Shown here: positions 1 to 9,538 of the stretch, one piece after another | Position numbering within the stretch: the stretch's first letter is position 1 | How the letters are laid out: each line of letters begins with the position of its first letter | Assembly (NCBI RefSeq): GCF_013377535.1 | Contig: NZ_JABCJE010000013.1 | Coordinates: forward strand, 1 to 64,000 | DNA length: 64,000 nt | Direction of reading: 5' to 3' | From: Donghicola mangrovi | GTDB taxonomy: Bacteria > Pseudomonadota > Alphaproteobacteria > Rhodobacterales > Rhodobacteraceae | The notes under the pieces: generated by a model | The model's database searches: none | The model's input: only the letters and a program-made list of their open reading frames with translations | Told to the model about the DNA's origin: nothing | Made by a program: the position numbers and the translations under genes

Positions 1-39
1 CTGTTGTAACCTTGGCCAGCCCCTCCGGGACCAACCTAT

Positions 40-972
40 TCAGAAACCGATCGACGCCAGAAAGCCTCGGCTTGCCGCCAGATCGTCCAGCACAGAGCCG
101 GAATTGCGCGGATCGCGCTCTTGTTCGATGGTGATGTAGCCGCCATAGCCGAGGTCGCTCAGCAAGGCGCGGATGGCCACATAGTCGATATTGCCGCGGC
201 CGATGGGGCACATGACCCCTTGGGCGCAGGCGTCAAAGAACCGGATGCGTTCGCCCATCACGCGGGTGAACACGACCGGATCGATGTCCTTGAAGTGGAT
301 ATAGTCGAGGCGGTCCCAGTACTGACGCAGCCCCGCCACCGGATCCATGCCCGCATAGGCCATGTGGCCCGTGTCCAGACATAGGCCCGCGGTGTCCGCG
401 TCGATATCCTGAACCAGTCGCTCCAGTTCATCGGCGAACTCGATGTAGCCGCCCGCATGGGGGTGGATCACCGCACGTACACCGAATTCGTCCCGCGCGA
501 CCATTGCGATGGCGCGGATGTTGTCCATCATGCCCGCCCAAGCCGCATCGTCCAGACGCGGGGCGCGGTCCGAATGACCGGCAGCATAGTCGCGCTCGTC
601 ATGGCCCCAGTCCATCACCGTCAGGTAAGGCGCAGGGATGCGCTGGCCGTCATGGGTGGCGGGGCGCGGCAGGGCCGTGATCAGGGCGCAAATCTCTCGG
701 GTCTGGCGCAGCAGGGCCTCGCGATTGGCCGGATCGACCAGATCGTCAAAGATCGTCCCCGCCACAATCGACAGACCGCGTTTGTCCAGCGCCGCGGACA
801 CCACGTCGACGTCCAGCGGCATGTAGCCATAGGGCCCCAGTTCCAGCCCGCCGAAACCGGCGGCGGCAGCCTCGTCCAGGACCTTTTCCCAGTGCGGCAG
901 GTGGGGGTTATTGACATCGTCTACCCCCCAACAGCACGGGGCGCAGGTGATGGTGATCGGCTGCGGCGTCAT
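40..972 (-). CDS. Sugar phosphate isomerase/epimerase-like TIM-barrel protein
   Basis: The 310-residue protein has the xylose-isomerase-like TIM-barrel pattern (IolE/MocC-like family). Visible signs are the N-terminal GFGGLELGPYGY strand-turn, a CLDTGHMAY segment and HFKDID near residue 225, and a C-terminal GGYITIEQE, which supply the usual Glu/Asp/His metal ligands. Such enzymes isomerise, dehydrate or epimerise sugars and inositols in the cytoplasm. It starts at an ATG three bases after the stop of the upstream gene and is the last gene of a minus-strand catabolic operon. The substrate cannot be read from sequence; an IolE-like dehydratase or a hydratase acting on keto-sugars is possible. 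Confidence 0.85.
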   Translation of the reverse strand: MTPQPITITCAPCCWGVDDVNNPHLPHWEKVLDEAAAAGFGGLELGPYGYMPLDVDVVSAALDKRGLSIVAGTIFDDLVDPANREALLRQTREICALITALPRPATHDGQRIPAPYLTVMDWGHDERDYAAGHSDRAPRLDDAAWAGMMDNIRAIAMVARDEFGVRAVIHPHAGGYIEFADELERLVQDIDADTAGLCLDTGHMAYAGMDPVAGLRQYWDRLDYIHFKDIDPVVFTRVMGERIRFFDACAQGVMCPIGRGNIDYVAIRALLSDLGYGGYITIEQERDPRNSGSVLDDLAASRGFLASIGF

Positions 973-975
973 GGA

Positions 976-1272
976 TCAGGCGTCCTTGTCCGACGCGATA
1001 TTGATGGTTTCGAACACCAACTCGCGATGGAATTGCTCATGGAACGCGATGAAGCGCTTGGTGTGCTCCTGCTCCATGTGAAAGGCGTGGGCCGCCTCGT
1101 CTTGCCATGTTTCAACAAAGACAAGGCGGTCCGGATTGTCGGTGCAGGTGTAGAAGTCATAGGCGATGCAGCCCGCTTCGGCGCGCGTGGCAGCCTGGGC
1201 CGTGGGAGCCTGCGCAAGCACGGTGTCTCGCGTGCCGGGCAAAAGGTCGATCGTGATAATGAACTTGTACAC
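976..1272 (-). CDS. Antibiotic biosynthesis monooxygenase (ABM) domain protein
   Basis: This 98-residue protein is the size of a single ABM/YgiN-type dimeric ferredoxin-like domain, with the family pattern of an early FIITIDLLPG strand, RAEAGCIAYDFY in the middle and VFVETWQDEAAHAFH afterwards. The start is GTG, chosen because GGAGG lies six bases before it. It lies between two TIM-barrel genes of the same operon with 3- and 12-base gaps, so it is co-transcribed. Family members are quinol monooxygenases, isomerases or heme-degrading enzymes; the true role here is unknown, but it may serve the same sugar pathway. Confidence 0.8.
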   Translation of the reverse strand: MYKFIITIDLLPGTRDTVLAQAPTAQAATRAEAGCIAYDFYTCTDNPDRLVFVETWQDEAAHAFHMEQEHTKRFIAFHEQFHRELVFETINIASDKDA

Positions 1273-1284
1273 CTGCAGCCTCCG

Positions 1285-2226
1285 TTAGCGAATGATCGTT
1301 GCTTGCAGCGCGTCGATCGACGAACGGATGCCTGCTTCGGTCGACATGGTGAAGTCTTCCATCTCGAGCGAGACCCAGCCGTTGTAGCCGCACATGCCAA
1401 CCACCGAGAAGAACTCTTTCCACCACTGCAGGTCACGGCCTGCACCGACGGCAACGTAGTTCCACGAACGGTTTGCCACGTCGGTCACGTCCTTCAGTTC
1501 CAGAAGGCCGTTGATGTCGCAAAGGCCGCGCTCGATGCGGGTGTCTTTGCCGTGGCAGTGGTGGATTGCTTTGCCCAGTGCGCGGGCCGACGCGATCGGC
1601 TCTGCGCCCATCCACATCAGGTGCGAGGGGTCGAGGTTCATGCCGACCATTTCGCCCACTTCGTTGCGCAGACGGAACAGGGTCTCGGGGTTCCACACCA
1701 GCATCGCGCTGAAGTTTTCCAGAGCGTAACGCTTGATGCCGGCCTTCTTGCCGAAGTCTACCAGATCGTGCCACAGCGGGAACGCGCGGTCTTCCCACTG
1801 GTAACGGTCGCGCTCGGGCATCTCGTCGGGCCAGGATTTGGTGTAGACCAGCCAGTTCGGCACGGTGTCGCCGGGGGCCGCTTCGGGCAGACCGGACATG
1901 GTGACGATGGTTTCAACGCCGATTTCGCCTGCCAGAGTGATGGTTTCTTTCATCTCTTTCAGGTGACGGGTGCCCATCGCGCCCGGATCCAGCGGGTTGG
2001 CCGAGCAGTTCAGTGCTGCGATCTGCAGGCCGCGGGCCTCGATCTCTGCCATTTTCTGCTTCAGCAGACCTTTGTCCGCCAGCAGTTCGTCCGCGCGGAA
2101 GTGCGGGCCCTTGGACCAGCCGCCGCCGGTCATCTCGATGCCTTCGACACCGAGTTCAACGCACTTGTCGAGCATCTCGGTGAACGAGAGGTTGCCCATG
2201 ACGTCGGTACAGATTGACAGTTTCAT
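1285..2226 (-). CDS. Sugar phosphate isomerase/epimerase-like TIM-barrel protein
   Basis: The 313-residue protein belongs to the xylose-isomerase-like TIM-barrel superfamily. Recognisable pieces are GVEGIEMTGGG near the start, ALNCSANPLDPG, a Glu in RYALENFSAM, an Asp-His pair in NLDPSHLMW, HHCHGKDTRI, and WVSLEMED at the end, which together form a metal site. The NCSANPL and NLDPSHL signatures resemble proteins that travel with Gfo/Idh/MocA dehydrogenases in pathways where a sugar is first oxidised to a 3-keto form and then eliminated or hydrated. It is the second of three TIM-barrel enzymes in the operon. The specific reaction is not known. Confidence 0.85.
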   Translation of the reverse strand: MKLSICTDVMGNLSFTEMLDKCVELGVEGIEMTGGGWSKGPHFRADELLADKGLLKQKMAEIEARGLQIAALNCSANPLDPGAMGTRHLKEMKETITLAGEIGVETIVTMSGLPEAAPGDTVPNWLVYTKSWPDEMPERDRYQWEDRAFPLWHDLVDFGKKAGIKRYALENFSAMLVWNPETLFRLRNEVGEMVGMNLDPSHLMWMGAEPIASARALGKAIHHCHGKDTRIERGLCDINGLLELKDVTDVANRSWNYVAVGAGRDLQWWKEFFSVVGMCGYNGWVSLEMEDFTMSTEAGIRSSIDALQATIIR

Positions 2227-2247
2227 GTCTGTTATTCCCAGAAGGTG

Positions 2248-3417
2248 TTATTCGAAGTCGATCCATGCCGCGCCGGCGTCTGCCGAACGGACACAGTTTT
2301 CCAGCCAACGCACGCCTTCGGTGCCTGCGGTGATGCCGGGGTAGTGATGGGTGGACAGGAACGCCTCATCGCCGCGGTTCTTGGCGTCGATGGCTTGGGC
2401 GATCCACAGGTAGATGTTGGCCCAGCTGTCGCCGAGGCCTTCGGTGTGGAGCGCGCCCATGCGGTCAACCGCAAGGCTCTCTTGTTCCAGATAGGGCATG
2501 CCGTGGTGCAGGATGCGGTTGGGTTCGCCCTGCACTTCGTAGATCAGCTGGTCGGGATGGCTGTCCGACCACTCGATCGAGGCTTTGGAGCCAACGAAAC
2601 GGTAACGCTGCGAACCCATGTTCCCTGCGTTCACCGAGCTGACCCAAAGACGGCCACGAGCGCCGTTGTCATAGTGCATCAGAACGGTGGCGTGGTCTTC
2701 AAGAGGGGCGCGGCTGGGGATGAACGCTTTGCGGTCACACAGCAGCTTTTCGATCTTCATGTTGGGCAGAACGACCTCGGACAGATAGTAGAGGTGCGTG
2801 CCGATATCCCCCAGAACAAAGGTCGAGCCAGCGGTGGCGGGGTTGGTGCGCCACTTCACGGCGTCGGCGCTGTCGTCGTCGCCTGCGTTGAAGCCGTGAG
2901 TGTACTGCATATCCACAATGCGAATGTCACCCAGCATGCCCTTGGCCACCATTGCGGCCATCTGGTGCACCAGCGGGTGGCCGGTAAAGCCATAGGTGAC
3001 GCCAACGATCAGACCCTTTTCCGCCGCCAAGGCTGCGACTTCCTCGCACTCGGCCACGGTGAAGAACAGCGGCTTTTCGCAGATCACGTGGATGCCCGCG
3101 TTCAAGAGCGCCTTGGTGATCTCGAAGTGGGTGAAGTTCGGGGTTGCCACCGACACCACATCCACGCCGTCCTCGCGGGCGGTCTCGCCTGCGATCAGGT
3201 CCTGATAGGTCGCATAGCAGCGGTCCTCGGCGACACCGAGGTTGGTGCCGAAATCGCGGCCCCGCTCGGCGTCCAGATCGAACGCGCCAGCAACCAGCTG
3301 GTAGGTGCCATCACGCAGGGCGCCGGTGCGGTGCTTGTAGCCAACCTGTCCCGTGCGGCCACCACCGACCATTCCCCAGCGCAGAGGGCGCGAGGTTGTA
3401 CGTTCACCATTAATCAT
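2248..3417 (-). CDS. Gfo/Idh/MocA family NAD(P)-dependent oxidoreductase
   Basis: The 389-residue protein opens with a Rossmann motif (WGMVGGGRTGQVG, about residues 14-26) and has the family EKP signature (CEKPLFF, about residue 114), whose lysine is catalytic in related sugar dehydrogenases. The length is typical of the longer Gfo/Idh/MocA subgroup. The ATG follows AAGGAAGG at good spacing. It probably oxidises a hydroxyl of a sugar, glycoside or cyclitol with NAD(P) in the cytoplasm. A short hairpin (3441-3460, 8-bp stem TCCCCTCT/AGAGGGGA) lies between this gene and the next dehydrogenase upstream in the operon. The substrate is unassigned. Confidence 0.9.
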   Translation of the reverse strand: MINGERTTSRPLRWGMVGGGRTGQVGYKHRTGALRDGTYQLVAGAFDLDAERGRDFGTNLGVAEDRCYATYQDLIAGETAREDGVDVVSVATPNFTHFEITKALLNAGIHVICEKPLFFTVAECEEVAALAAEKGLIVGVTYGFTGHPLVHQMAAMVAKGMLGDIRIVDMQYTHGFNAGDDDSADAVKWRTNPATAGSTFVLGDIGTHLYYLSEVVLPNMKIEKLLCDRKAFIPSRAPLEDHATVLMHYDNGARGRLWVSSVNAGNMGSQRYRFVGSKASIEWSDSHPDQLIYEVQGEPNRILHHGMPYLEQESLAVDRMGALHTEGLGDSWANIYLWIAQAIDAKNRGDEAFLSTHHYPGITAGTEGVRWLENCVRSADAGAAWIDFE

Positions 3418-3468
3418 GGGGTTACCTTCCTTGGATGAAATCCCCTCTCCCCAGAGGGGAGTAGAAAA

Positions 3469-4470
3469 TCAGTTATAGAGACCGGGCTTGTCGATCATCT
3501 CGACAGTTTCCAGGTTCTGGCTGTCCACGGCGCGCAAGGCGGCGTCAGCGACCAGAGTGGCAGCGTACCCGTCCCAAGTGCTGGGGCCGGTTGCGGTGCC
3601 CTGCCCTGCGGCGACGATCCATTCACGGAATTCCTGATCGTAGGCCTCGATGAAACGCTCGCGCCAATCTTCGGGGATCGCCTGACGGATGCCGAACTGG
3701 TCGGTGATCACGGTCGCCGGACGGTTGGGCAGCGCAGCGATGCCGGTCTCGCAGGAGACTTCGCCACGGATGTCATAGCCGTAGGAGATGTTCACCGAAA
3801 TCTCGACATCCACGATCGCACCAGAGGACATGTGCAGCATGACCATAACCGGATCGCGCAGCTCGTTGCCACGGGTCGAGCGGCGGGGCACGCGCACTTC
3901 GACGCCGGTGATCTCGTCACCCAAGAGCCAGCGCGAAATGTCCGCGTCGTGCACCAGCGTGTCGTTCAGCGGCATGTCCGAGGTATAAAGCCCCTCGGGC
4001 ACCGAAGCATTGCGGTGGGTCGATTTGTACATCAAGGGTGCACCCAGAGTGCCCCCGTCGATCACGGCCTTCAGGCGGCGGTAATCGGCATCGAAGCGGC
4101 GCATGAAACCGACCTGAACCAGACGGCGGCCAAAGGCGGTTTCGGCTTCCATGACGCGCAGGGCGGCCTCGGCCGAGGTGACCAGCGGCTTTTCGCAGAA
4201 CACCGGCTTGCCTGCCGCGATGCAGTCCAGCAGCTGTTCCTCGTGGGCGGGGCCCCAAGAACAGATGACAACGGCCTGCACGTGGTCGGCGTGGATCAGC
4301 GCGTGGGGCGTGTCATAGACCTTGGCCCCGGCAGGAGCGGCGGCTTGCGCGCGCTCCAGATTGATGTCGGTGACGGCCACGACCTGCACACCCGACAGAA
4401 CCTGCGTGAGACGACGGATATGGTCCTGACCGATCATACCGGTCCCGATGATACCTACCTGCAACGTCAT
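3469..4470 (-). CDS. Gfo/Idh/MocA family oxidoreductase, inositol-2-dehydrogenase-like
   Basis: The 333-residue protein has the N-terminal Rossmann motif [12 protein letters not shown], the EKP signature in FCEKPLVTS, and later the [13 protein letters not shown] motif typical of myo-inositol 2-dehydrogenase (IolG-like) members. I chose the ATG at 4470; a GTG at 4482 would overlap the previous stop in a GTGA arrangement and add four residues. It is probably a second NAD-dependent dehydrogenase of the pathway, or a reductase that returns the keto group. IolG-like identity is only family-level; other sugars are equally possible. Confidence 0.88.
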   Translation of the reverse strand: MTLQVGIIGTGMIGQDHIRRLTQVLSGVQVVAVTDINLERAQAAAPAGAKVYDTPHALIHADHVQAVVICSWGPAHEEQLLDCIAAGKPVFCEKPLVTSAEAALRVMEAETAFGRRLVQVGFMRRFDADYRRLKAVIDGGTLGAPLMYKSTHRNASVPEGLYTSDMPLNDTLVHDADISRWLLGDEITGVEVRVPRRSTRGNELRDPVMVMLHMSSGAIVDVEISVNISYGYDIRGEVSCETGIAALPNRPATVITDQFGIRQAIPEDWRERFIEAYDQEFREWIVAAGQGTATGPSTWDGYAATLVADAALRAVDSQNLETVEMIDKPGLYN

Positions 4471-4478
4471 GGTTTTTC

Positions 4479-5381
4479 TCACTTCTTGAAGTATTTATCG
4501 ACGTAGCGCTGCATTTCGTTGCGCATGAAGACGCCGGACTGGTCTGCCTTGTCTTCCCACGCGAAAACGCAGGCGGTCATGATGCCGTCAAAGCCCACTT
4601 CGGCCAGAGTGCCGAAGAAGTCATCCCACGGAACCTCGCCCTGACCGATGTTCAGGTGCTGGTGAACGCGGGCGTTGGTGCCCGGAGGGTTCAGGATGTA
4701 GCGCAGGCCGCTCGATGCCTTGTGGTTGAAGGTATCGCCGACGTGGACGTGTGCCAGAACGTCTGCCGCTTCGCGCAGCATCGCTTTGGTGTCATCGCCA
4801 AAGTAGAAGGTGTGGGGCGCGCAATACAGGAACTTCACGTTCTTGGAGTTCACGGTGCGGATGATATCCAGCGCGGGCTGCAGGGTCTCGCACCAGTCTT
4901 CGGGGTGCGGTTCCACGTGCAGGTTGATGCCTTCGCGCTCGAACACGGGCACCAGTTCTTCCATGGAGCGCCACCATGCGTCTTCGCAGGCTTCGATCAT
5001 CGAACCGGTGTGGCAGCAGTAGCACGAGCCCTTGTCGGGGTGCGGTCCGCGGCCGAATTCCGAGTTCATGGTGTCCACTTCCAGCTCGACCGCGATTTCG
5101 ATCGCGCGCTTCCAGTGTTTGACAGCGGCCTGACGCTCGGCTTCGTCGTTGCTGGCCCAACGGTACATCGGCAGCAGCGACGCGATGCCTACGTCCGCAT
5201 CCTTCAGGGCTTTCTTGAAGCTCTTGATGCGGTCGGGGAATACGCGGGGCGCCTTGAACCATTCAAGGAAGTCGCCACGGGGGCTCATTTCGATCCAGTC
5301 ATAGCCGAGCTCTTTTACCTTGGACGGCAGCTCTTCGAGGCTCAGGTGACGGTGCATAAACGGGTCAAGCGCGATCTTCAT
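4479..5381 (-). CDS. Sugar phosphate isomerase/epimerase-like TIM-barrel protein
   Basis: This 300-residue protein is the third xylose-isomerase-like TIM barrel of the operon. Signs are [12 protein letters not shown] at the start, a Glu in [18 protein letters not shown] in the middle, [10 protein letters not shown], and a C-terminal strand ending in [10 protein letters not shown]. An unusual run of cysteines (SCYCCHTG, about residue 119) is present. The ATG follows a strong AGGAGG. It is the first catabolic gene after the transporter genes, separated from the ATPase by 60 bases that carry a hairpin. The substrate is unknown. Confidence 0.85.
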   Translation of the reverse strand: MKIALDPFMHRHLSLEELPSKVKELGYDWIEMSPRGDFLEWFKAPRVFPDRIKSFKKALKDADVGIASLLPMYRWASNDEAERQAAVKHWKRAIEIAVELEVDTMNSEFGRGPHPDKGSCYCCHTGSMIEACEDAWWRSMEELVPVFEREGINLHVEPHPEDWCETLQPALDIIRTVNSKNVKFLYCAPHTFYFGDDTKAMLREAADVLAHVHVGDTFNHKASSGLRYILNPPGTNARVHQHLNIGQGEVPWDDFFGTLAEVGFDGIMTACVFAWEDKADQSGVFMRNEMQRYVDKYFKK

Positions 5382-5409
5382 GCGTCTTTCCTCCTAGGGG
5401 TGTTCGGGA

Positions 5410-5433
5410 CGCGCCGCCACGAGGTGCGGCGCG
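5410..5433 (-). repeat. Hairpin between transporter and catabolic genes
   Basis: An 8-bp perfect inverted repeat (CGCGCCGC/GCGGCGCG, 8-base loop) sits in the 60-base gap between the ABC ATPase gene and the first catabolic gene. There is no T-tract, so it may protect or process the mRNA rather than end it. Confidence 0.4.
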
Positions 5434-5441
5434 TGAATTCG

Positions 5442-6272
5442 TTAACCGGCGGTGTTCATCTGGGGCGCGTGGCCGTCATGGGTTTCCATGTAGCCTTCGA
5501 TGCTGGCCTCCAGATCGGCCATGGTCTCGCCGCCTGCCATGAGGTCGGTGATCTCTTCGCGGGTCTTTTCGCCCTTGCGGAAGTCGGCCGCGATGGCGCC
5601 GCGGATCAGAACCGCAAAGTGGTCGCCCACGGTCATCGCGTGCATCACCTGGTGGGTGATGAAGATCACGGCCAGACCACGACGCTTCGCCTCATTGACG
5701 ATGCGCAGAACGTGGGCCGCCTGTTTCACACCCAGAGCCGCGGTGGGCTCGTCCAGGATCAGAACGCGGGCACCGAAGTAAACTGCGCGGGCAATCGCCA
5801 GCGACTGACGCTCACCGCCCGACAGGCCGCCAACCAGACGGTCGCCATCGGTGATGCGGGTGATGCCCATCTTCTGGACTTCTTCGACGGCGATCTTGTT
5901 CGCGGTCTTGCGGTCAAAGATCTTGAAGGGACCGAAACCGATGGTCGGCTCTTCGCCCATAAAGAAGTTGCGGCCCACGGACATCAGCGGATAGGTGCCG
6001 CCGAACTGGTGCACGGTGGCGATACCGCGGTTCTGCGCGTCCTTGGGACCCGAGAAGGTGACAGGCTCGCCATCAACCAGGATCTCGCCGCGGGTCGGGG
6101 CGTGAACGCCCGCCAGGGTTTTGATTAGGGTCGACTTACCGGCACCGTTGTCGCCAAGCAGACAGAGCACTTCGCCAGCGCGGACCTTGAGGGAAATCTC
6201 GTGCAGGACATCGATGGGGCCGAAGCTTTTGTCGACGTTACGCAGCTCGATAACAGGAGTAGTAGCGGACAT
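5442..6272 (-). CDS. Sugar ABC transporter ATP-binding protein (single domain)
   Basis: The 276-residue ATPase has Walker A GDNGAGKST (residues 40-48), a Q-loop at TVHQFGG, signature LSGGE, Walker B LILDEPTAAL and the H-loop in FITHQVMH. CUT2/ribose-type ATPases are often about 500 residues with two ABC domains; this one has a single domain, as in FrcA-type systems. It energises uptake at the inner membrane with the two permeases upstream in the operon, whose last stop lies just four bases before its ATG. Confidence 0.93.
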   Translation of the reverse strand: MSATTPVIELRNVDKSFGPIDVLHEISLKVRAGEVLCLLGDNGAGKSTLIKTLAGVHAPTRGEILVDGEPVTFSGPKDAQNRGIATVHQFGGTYPLMSVGRNFFMGEEPTIGFGPFKIFDRKTANKIAVEEVQKMGITRITDGDRLVGGLSGGERQSLAIARAVYFGARVLILDEPTAALGVKQAAHVLRIVNEAKRRGLAVIFITHQVMHAMTVGDHFAVLIRGAIAADFRKGEKTREEITDLMAGGETMADLEASIEGYMETHDGHAPQMNTAG

Positions 6273-6276
6273 ATTC

Positions 6277-7275
6277 TCAGCCTTTCTTCTTTTTGGTGAC
6301 AGCGGTCATGGCTTTTTTGCGGAAGGTCTCGTTCATGGCGACCGCGGCCAGAAGCATCACACCGATGATCAGGTTGGCCCAGTTGCGGTCGATCGCCGTG
6401 AAGTCGATCCCTTTGATAACAATCGCGAAAGTGATGGTGCCGACGAACACACCGATGATGGAACCGAAGCCGCCGGTCAGAAGCACACCGCCCACAACAA
6501 CGCTGACGACGATGTTGAAGATGTCGTTCATACCGCCCGAAACCTGGGCCGAGTTGAACAGGATCGCATGGCACATACCGACGAACGAAGCCGAGGTTGC
6601 GGTGCCGACGAACAGCAGGATGGTGATCAGATCGACAGGGATACCGGCGTTGCGGGCAGATACCTTGTCGCCACCCATTGCGAAGATCCAGTTGCCGTAC
6701 TTGCTCAGGTGGGCAAGGAACCAGAACACCGCGGTCAGAACGACCCACCACAGGATGACAACCTGATGGCTGCCGCCGAAGATGAAGTCACCGAAGATGG
6801 TCTTGGCCCAAGCTGGCGAGGTCAGCGGAACCGATGCGCCACCGGTCAGCAGTTTGGACCCGGCCAGAACGATGCCCTGCATCGCCACCAGCGTGCCCAG
6901 AGTGATGATCAGCGTCGGAACGCTGGTGCGGGTGGCAAGGATGCCGTTGAACAGACCCACGACCACACCGATCGCCAGAGCCCCGAGGATCGCGACCCCC
7001 ATGGGCAGGCCGTAGTGACCCGCGATGATCGCGGTAGTCATGGCACCTGCGGGGATCATCGCACCGATCGAGATGTCGATCTCGCCCGAGATCATCAGCA
7101 GAGCCACCGGCAGAGCCACGATCCCGATGCGGGCCGCGTAGTTCACCCAAGAGGCTGCGCCCGACAGACGGTCCAGATCGACACCGCCAAAGATCACGTA
7201 GAAAACCAGAACACCGATCAAACTCAGGATAGACGGGGTTGCGGGCCGACGAAGTAAGCTAGAAATCATATCCAT
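6277..7275 (-). CDS. Sugar ABC transporter permease (CUT2, RbsC-like)
   Basis: The protein (332 residues from the chosen start) is almost wholly hydrophobic with about 8-10 membrane segments and the CUT2 permease signatures GEIDISIGAMIP and GFGSIIGVFVG. The ATG at 7275 is chosen because GAGGA lies about seven bases before it; an earlier ATG at 7305 would run into the upstream gene and has no such site. It probably forms a heterodimeric channel with the next permease. The gap to the upstream stop is about ten bases. Confidence 0.9.
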   Translation of the reverse strand: MDMISSLLRRPATPSILSLIGVLVFYVIFGGVDLDRLSGAASWVNYAARIGIVALPVALLMISGEIDISIGAMIPAGAMTTAIIAGHYGLPMGVAILGALAIGVVVGLFNGILATRTSVPTLIITLGTLVAMQGIVLAGSKLLTGGASVPLTSPAWAKTIFGDFIFGGSHQVVILWWVVLTAVFWFLAHLSKYGNWIFAMGGDKVSARNAGIPVDLITILLFVGTATSASFVGMCHAILFNSAQVSGGMNDIFNIVVSVVVGGVLLTGGFGSIIGVFVGTITFAIVIKGIDFTAIDRNWANLIIGVMLLAAVAMNETFRKKAMTAVTKKKKG

Positions 7276-7285
7276 TCTCTCGTCC

Positions 7286-8305
7286 TCACTTCTTCTTGGT
7301 CGCATAGGTCATGGCGAGGGCACGGAAGGTGTCGTTCGACAGAACAGCCGCCAGCAGAAGCGCACCGATGATGATCGAGCCGATGTTCGGATCCAGCGCG
7401 GCAAAGAAGATGCCCTGGTTCACGACAGCAAAGGTCATGGTCCCCAGCACGATGCCGATCACGGACCCTGCCCCACCGGTCAGAAGCACACCACCGATCA
7501 CAACGCACATGATCGAGTTGAAGATAAAGGACTGGCCACCGGCCACTTGGGCAGCCTGATAGGTCATGACCTGGGCAATGCCGACGAAGGCAGCGCAGAA
7601 GCCAGAAGTCATGAACAGGCCGATTGTCAGTTTGTCGGTCGGAATACCGGCGTTACGGGCGCTATCGCGGTCACCGCCAAGCGCGAACACCCAGCTTCCG
7701 AGCGGAGAAAGGTGAAGAAAGAAGAAAAAGACGACGACAAAGCCAAGCCACCAGAAGATCGAGACGTTGAACATGCCGTTGATGAAAGTACCGAGCAGCG
7801 CTTTGGTCACCGCGTCGGGAACATAAGAGACGCTGGTCGAACCTTTGACCATAACCGCCAGACCCAGCGTCATGCCCATCACCGCGAACATCATGCCGAT
7901 GGTTGCGATCAGCGACGGGATGGTGGTGCGGGTCACGATCAGACCGTTGATAAACCCAACGAGCAGACCCACGCCCAAACCGCCGGCAATGCCGACAACG
8001 GCGGGCAAACCATAATGGCCCGACAATACCGCGGCCATCATCGAGGAAGCGGGCACAACAGAGCCCACAGACATATCGAATTCACCGGAAATCATCAGCA
8101 GGCCAACGGGCAGCGCGATAATGCCGACTTCGGCCGCGATGTTCAGCCAGCTCGACCAACCGGGGGCTCCCAGAAAGACCGCCCCGCCGAGGCTTGCGAA
8201 AAATACGTACACCACGATGAACCCGATCAGAGACCCCGTTTCGGGTCGCCGGATCAGCCCACCAATCGAAAAACCACCCTCTGCGGATGAGGTTTGCGTT
8301 GACAT
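7286..8305 (-). CDS. Sugar ABC transporter permease (CUT2, RbsC-like)
   Basis: This 339-residue integral membrane protein resembles its neighbour, including GEFDMSVGSVVP and GAGSVIGIVLG, and likely arose by duplication. It has a hydrophilic N-terminal stretch and about 8-10 membrane helices. It forms the transmembrane part of the importer with the 6277-7275 product. It is the first gene after the binding-protein gene, from which it is separated by 134 bases containing two strong hairpins. Confidence 0.9.
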   Translation of the reverse strand: MSTQTSSAEGGFSIGGLIRRPETGSLIGFIVVYVFFASLGGAVFLGAPGWSSWLNIAAEVGIIALPVGLLMISGEFDMSVGSVVPASSMMAAVLSGHYGLPAVVGIAGGLGVGLLVGFINGLIVTRTTIPSLIATIGMMFAVMGMTLGLAVMVKGSTSVSYVPDAVTKALLGTFINGMFNVSIFWWLGFVVVFFFFLHLSPLGSWVFALGGDRDSARNAGIPTDKLTIGLFMTSGFCAAFVGIAQVMTYQAAQVAGGQSFIFNSIMCVVIGGVLLTGGAGSVIGIVLGTMTFAVVNQGIFFAALDPNIGSIIIGALLLAAVLSNDTFRALAMTYATKKK

Positions 8306-8371
8306 CTAAGCGTTTCCTGTTTGGTCCGTTACTGCTGCCGGGCACATGCCCGCAGCGTTGCAGAAGGAGGT

Positions 8372-8425
8372 CCGCCGGACTGCTCCGGCGGCCTGCTTCT
8401 GTGTGTGCGGGAGGGCCCGCACACA
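8372..8425 (-). terminator. Two strong hairpins after the binding-protein gene
   Basis: Two perfect inverted repeats follow the binding-protein stop on the minus strand: a 10-bp stem at 8402-8411/8416-8425 and an 8-bp stem at 8372-8379/8384-8391, both with 4-base loops. Neither has a T-tract. They may act as a partial terminator or as a 3' stabiliser that keeps binding-protein mRNA more abundant than permease mRNA. Confidence 0.55.
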
Positions 8426-8439
8426 TCGGGGAGGATGGA

Positions 8440-9414
8440 TCAGCGCGCGCCGGCCTTAACGCCTTCGATCACCAGCTCGACGTTCGATGCATCAATCACG
8501 CCGGGACCGGTCAGGATCTCGCGGGTGGGGATGGTCACGCCGTAGTTGACGAAGTTGTTCAGGATCGAAACCGCAAAGAAGCCCTGCTGGTAGCCCTGCT
8601 GGTCGATCGCGCAGTCCTGGGTGCTGGCCTGGATGTTGGCCAGAATGGAGTCGTTGAAGTTCATGCCACAGATGTGGACCTGACCGGTTTTGCCGGCCTG
8701 CTGGATGCCCGAAACAGCCGCGTTGGTGTCTGCATCGCCAATGGCGAACAGCGCGTCGATGTCGGGGTTTTGCAGCAGGTGCGCACGAACGGCCTGAGCC
8801 ACTGCGGTCGCATCGCCGAACGAGGTTGCGGGCAGCTGCAGAACCGAGCCTTTGCCGCCGGTTGCTTCAACGCCTGCGTTGAAGCCCGAGCAGAAGGCTT
8901 CGATGTTTGCCGCGCCGGGCAGAGTGTTGACGCAAGCGCCGTTCTTGTGGCCCGCGTTGCCCAGATATTCGCCCGCTGCGTAGCCCGACTTGTAGTCGAC
9001 AGCGCCGACATAGTTCAGAGCACCCAGACGGTCAGCCGCATCAATGCCACCGGCGTTGTAGATGACCAGCGGGATGCCAGCGTCAACAACGGCCTGGAAG
9101 GCGGGGTCCATTGCCTCGGGCACCCAGTCGGGGCCAACGATGGCGTCTGCGCCCTGGTCAATCGCCTGACGGATCAGTTCTGCCGCGTCCGGACCCAGGT
9201 TGTCATAGTTCTGCGGGCCAAGCCAGGTGACCGAGCCGCCCTGCGCCTGTGCAACAACGCCTGCATCCTCGGCGCCTTTTTTAACGCGCGACCAGAACGG
9301 ATCGTCGGGCTTGCCGCCGATCACGAAGATGTCTGCTGCGAATGCGGTGGATGCCGAGAACGCGATAGCTGCGGTTGCCAAAAGGCCACGCGAAATGCGC
9401 GATTTCATAGTCAT
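8440..9414 (-). CDS. Sugar ABC transporter periplasmic binding protein (CUT2)
   Basis: The 324-residue protein starts at an ATG (9414) preceded by GGGAGGA. It has a signal peptide ending near AAFA-type residues (ASTAFAADIF) and then a ribose-binding-protein-like fold with FVIGGKPDDPFWSRV, IDQGADAIVGP and DALFAIGDADTNAAV. It captures a monosaccharide, cyclitol or related ligand in the periplasm. It is the promoter-proximal gene of the operon and lies divergent from a LacI regulator, with 158 bases between the two starts. Confidence 0.92.
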   Translation of the reverse strand: MTMKSRISRGLLATAAIAFSASTAFAADIFVIGGKPDDPFWSRVKKGAEDAGVVAQAQGGSVTWLGPQNYDNLGPDAAELIRQAIDQGADAIVGPDWVPEAMDPAFQAVVDAGIPLVIYNAGGIDAADRLGALNYVGAVDYKSGYAAGEYLGNAGHKNGACVNTLPGAANIEAFCSGFNAGVEATGGKGSVLQLPATSFGDATAVAQAVRAHLLQNPDIDALFAIGDADTNAAVSGIQQAGKTGQVHICGMNFNDSILANIQASTQDCAIDQQGYQQGFFAVSILNNFVNYGVTIPTREILTGPGVIDASNVELVIEGVKAGAR

Positions 9415-9538
9415 TAGATGTTCCTCCCAGTGTCTCGGGGCTGCCGTCCCTTCGGCGCCTCGAGTGAGCAGAGGGATACCGAATCCACGGCACAAATAAA
9501 ACATGAATTGACATTGCGTGATAAGATTGTTTCATTTA

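Noticed and set aside
457-2217. Long plus-strand open frame
   Set aside because: It is antisense to two well-supported minus-strand genes, rich in His/Arg/Gly with no domain, a typical mirror of high-GC coding DNA.
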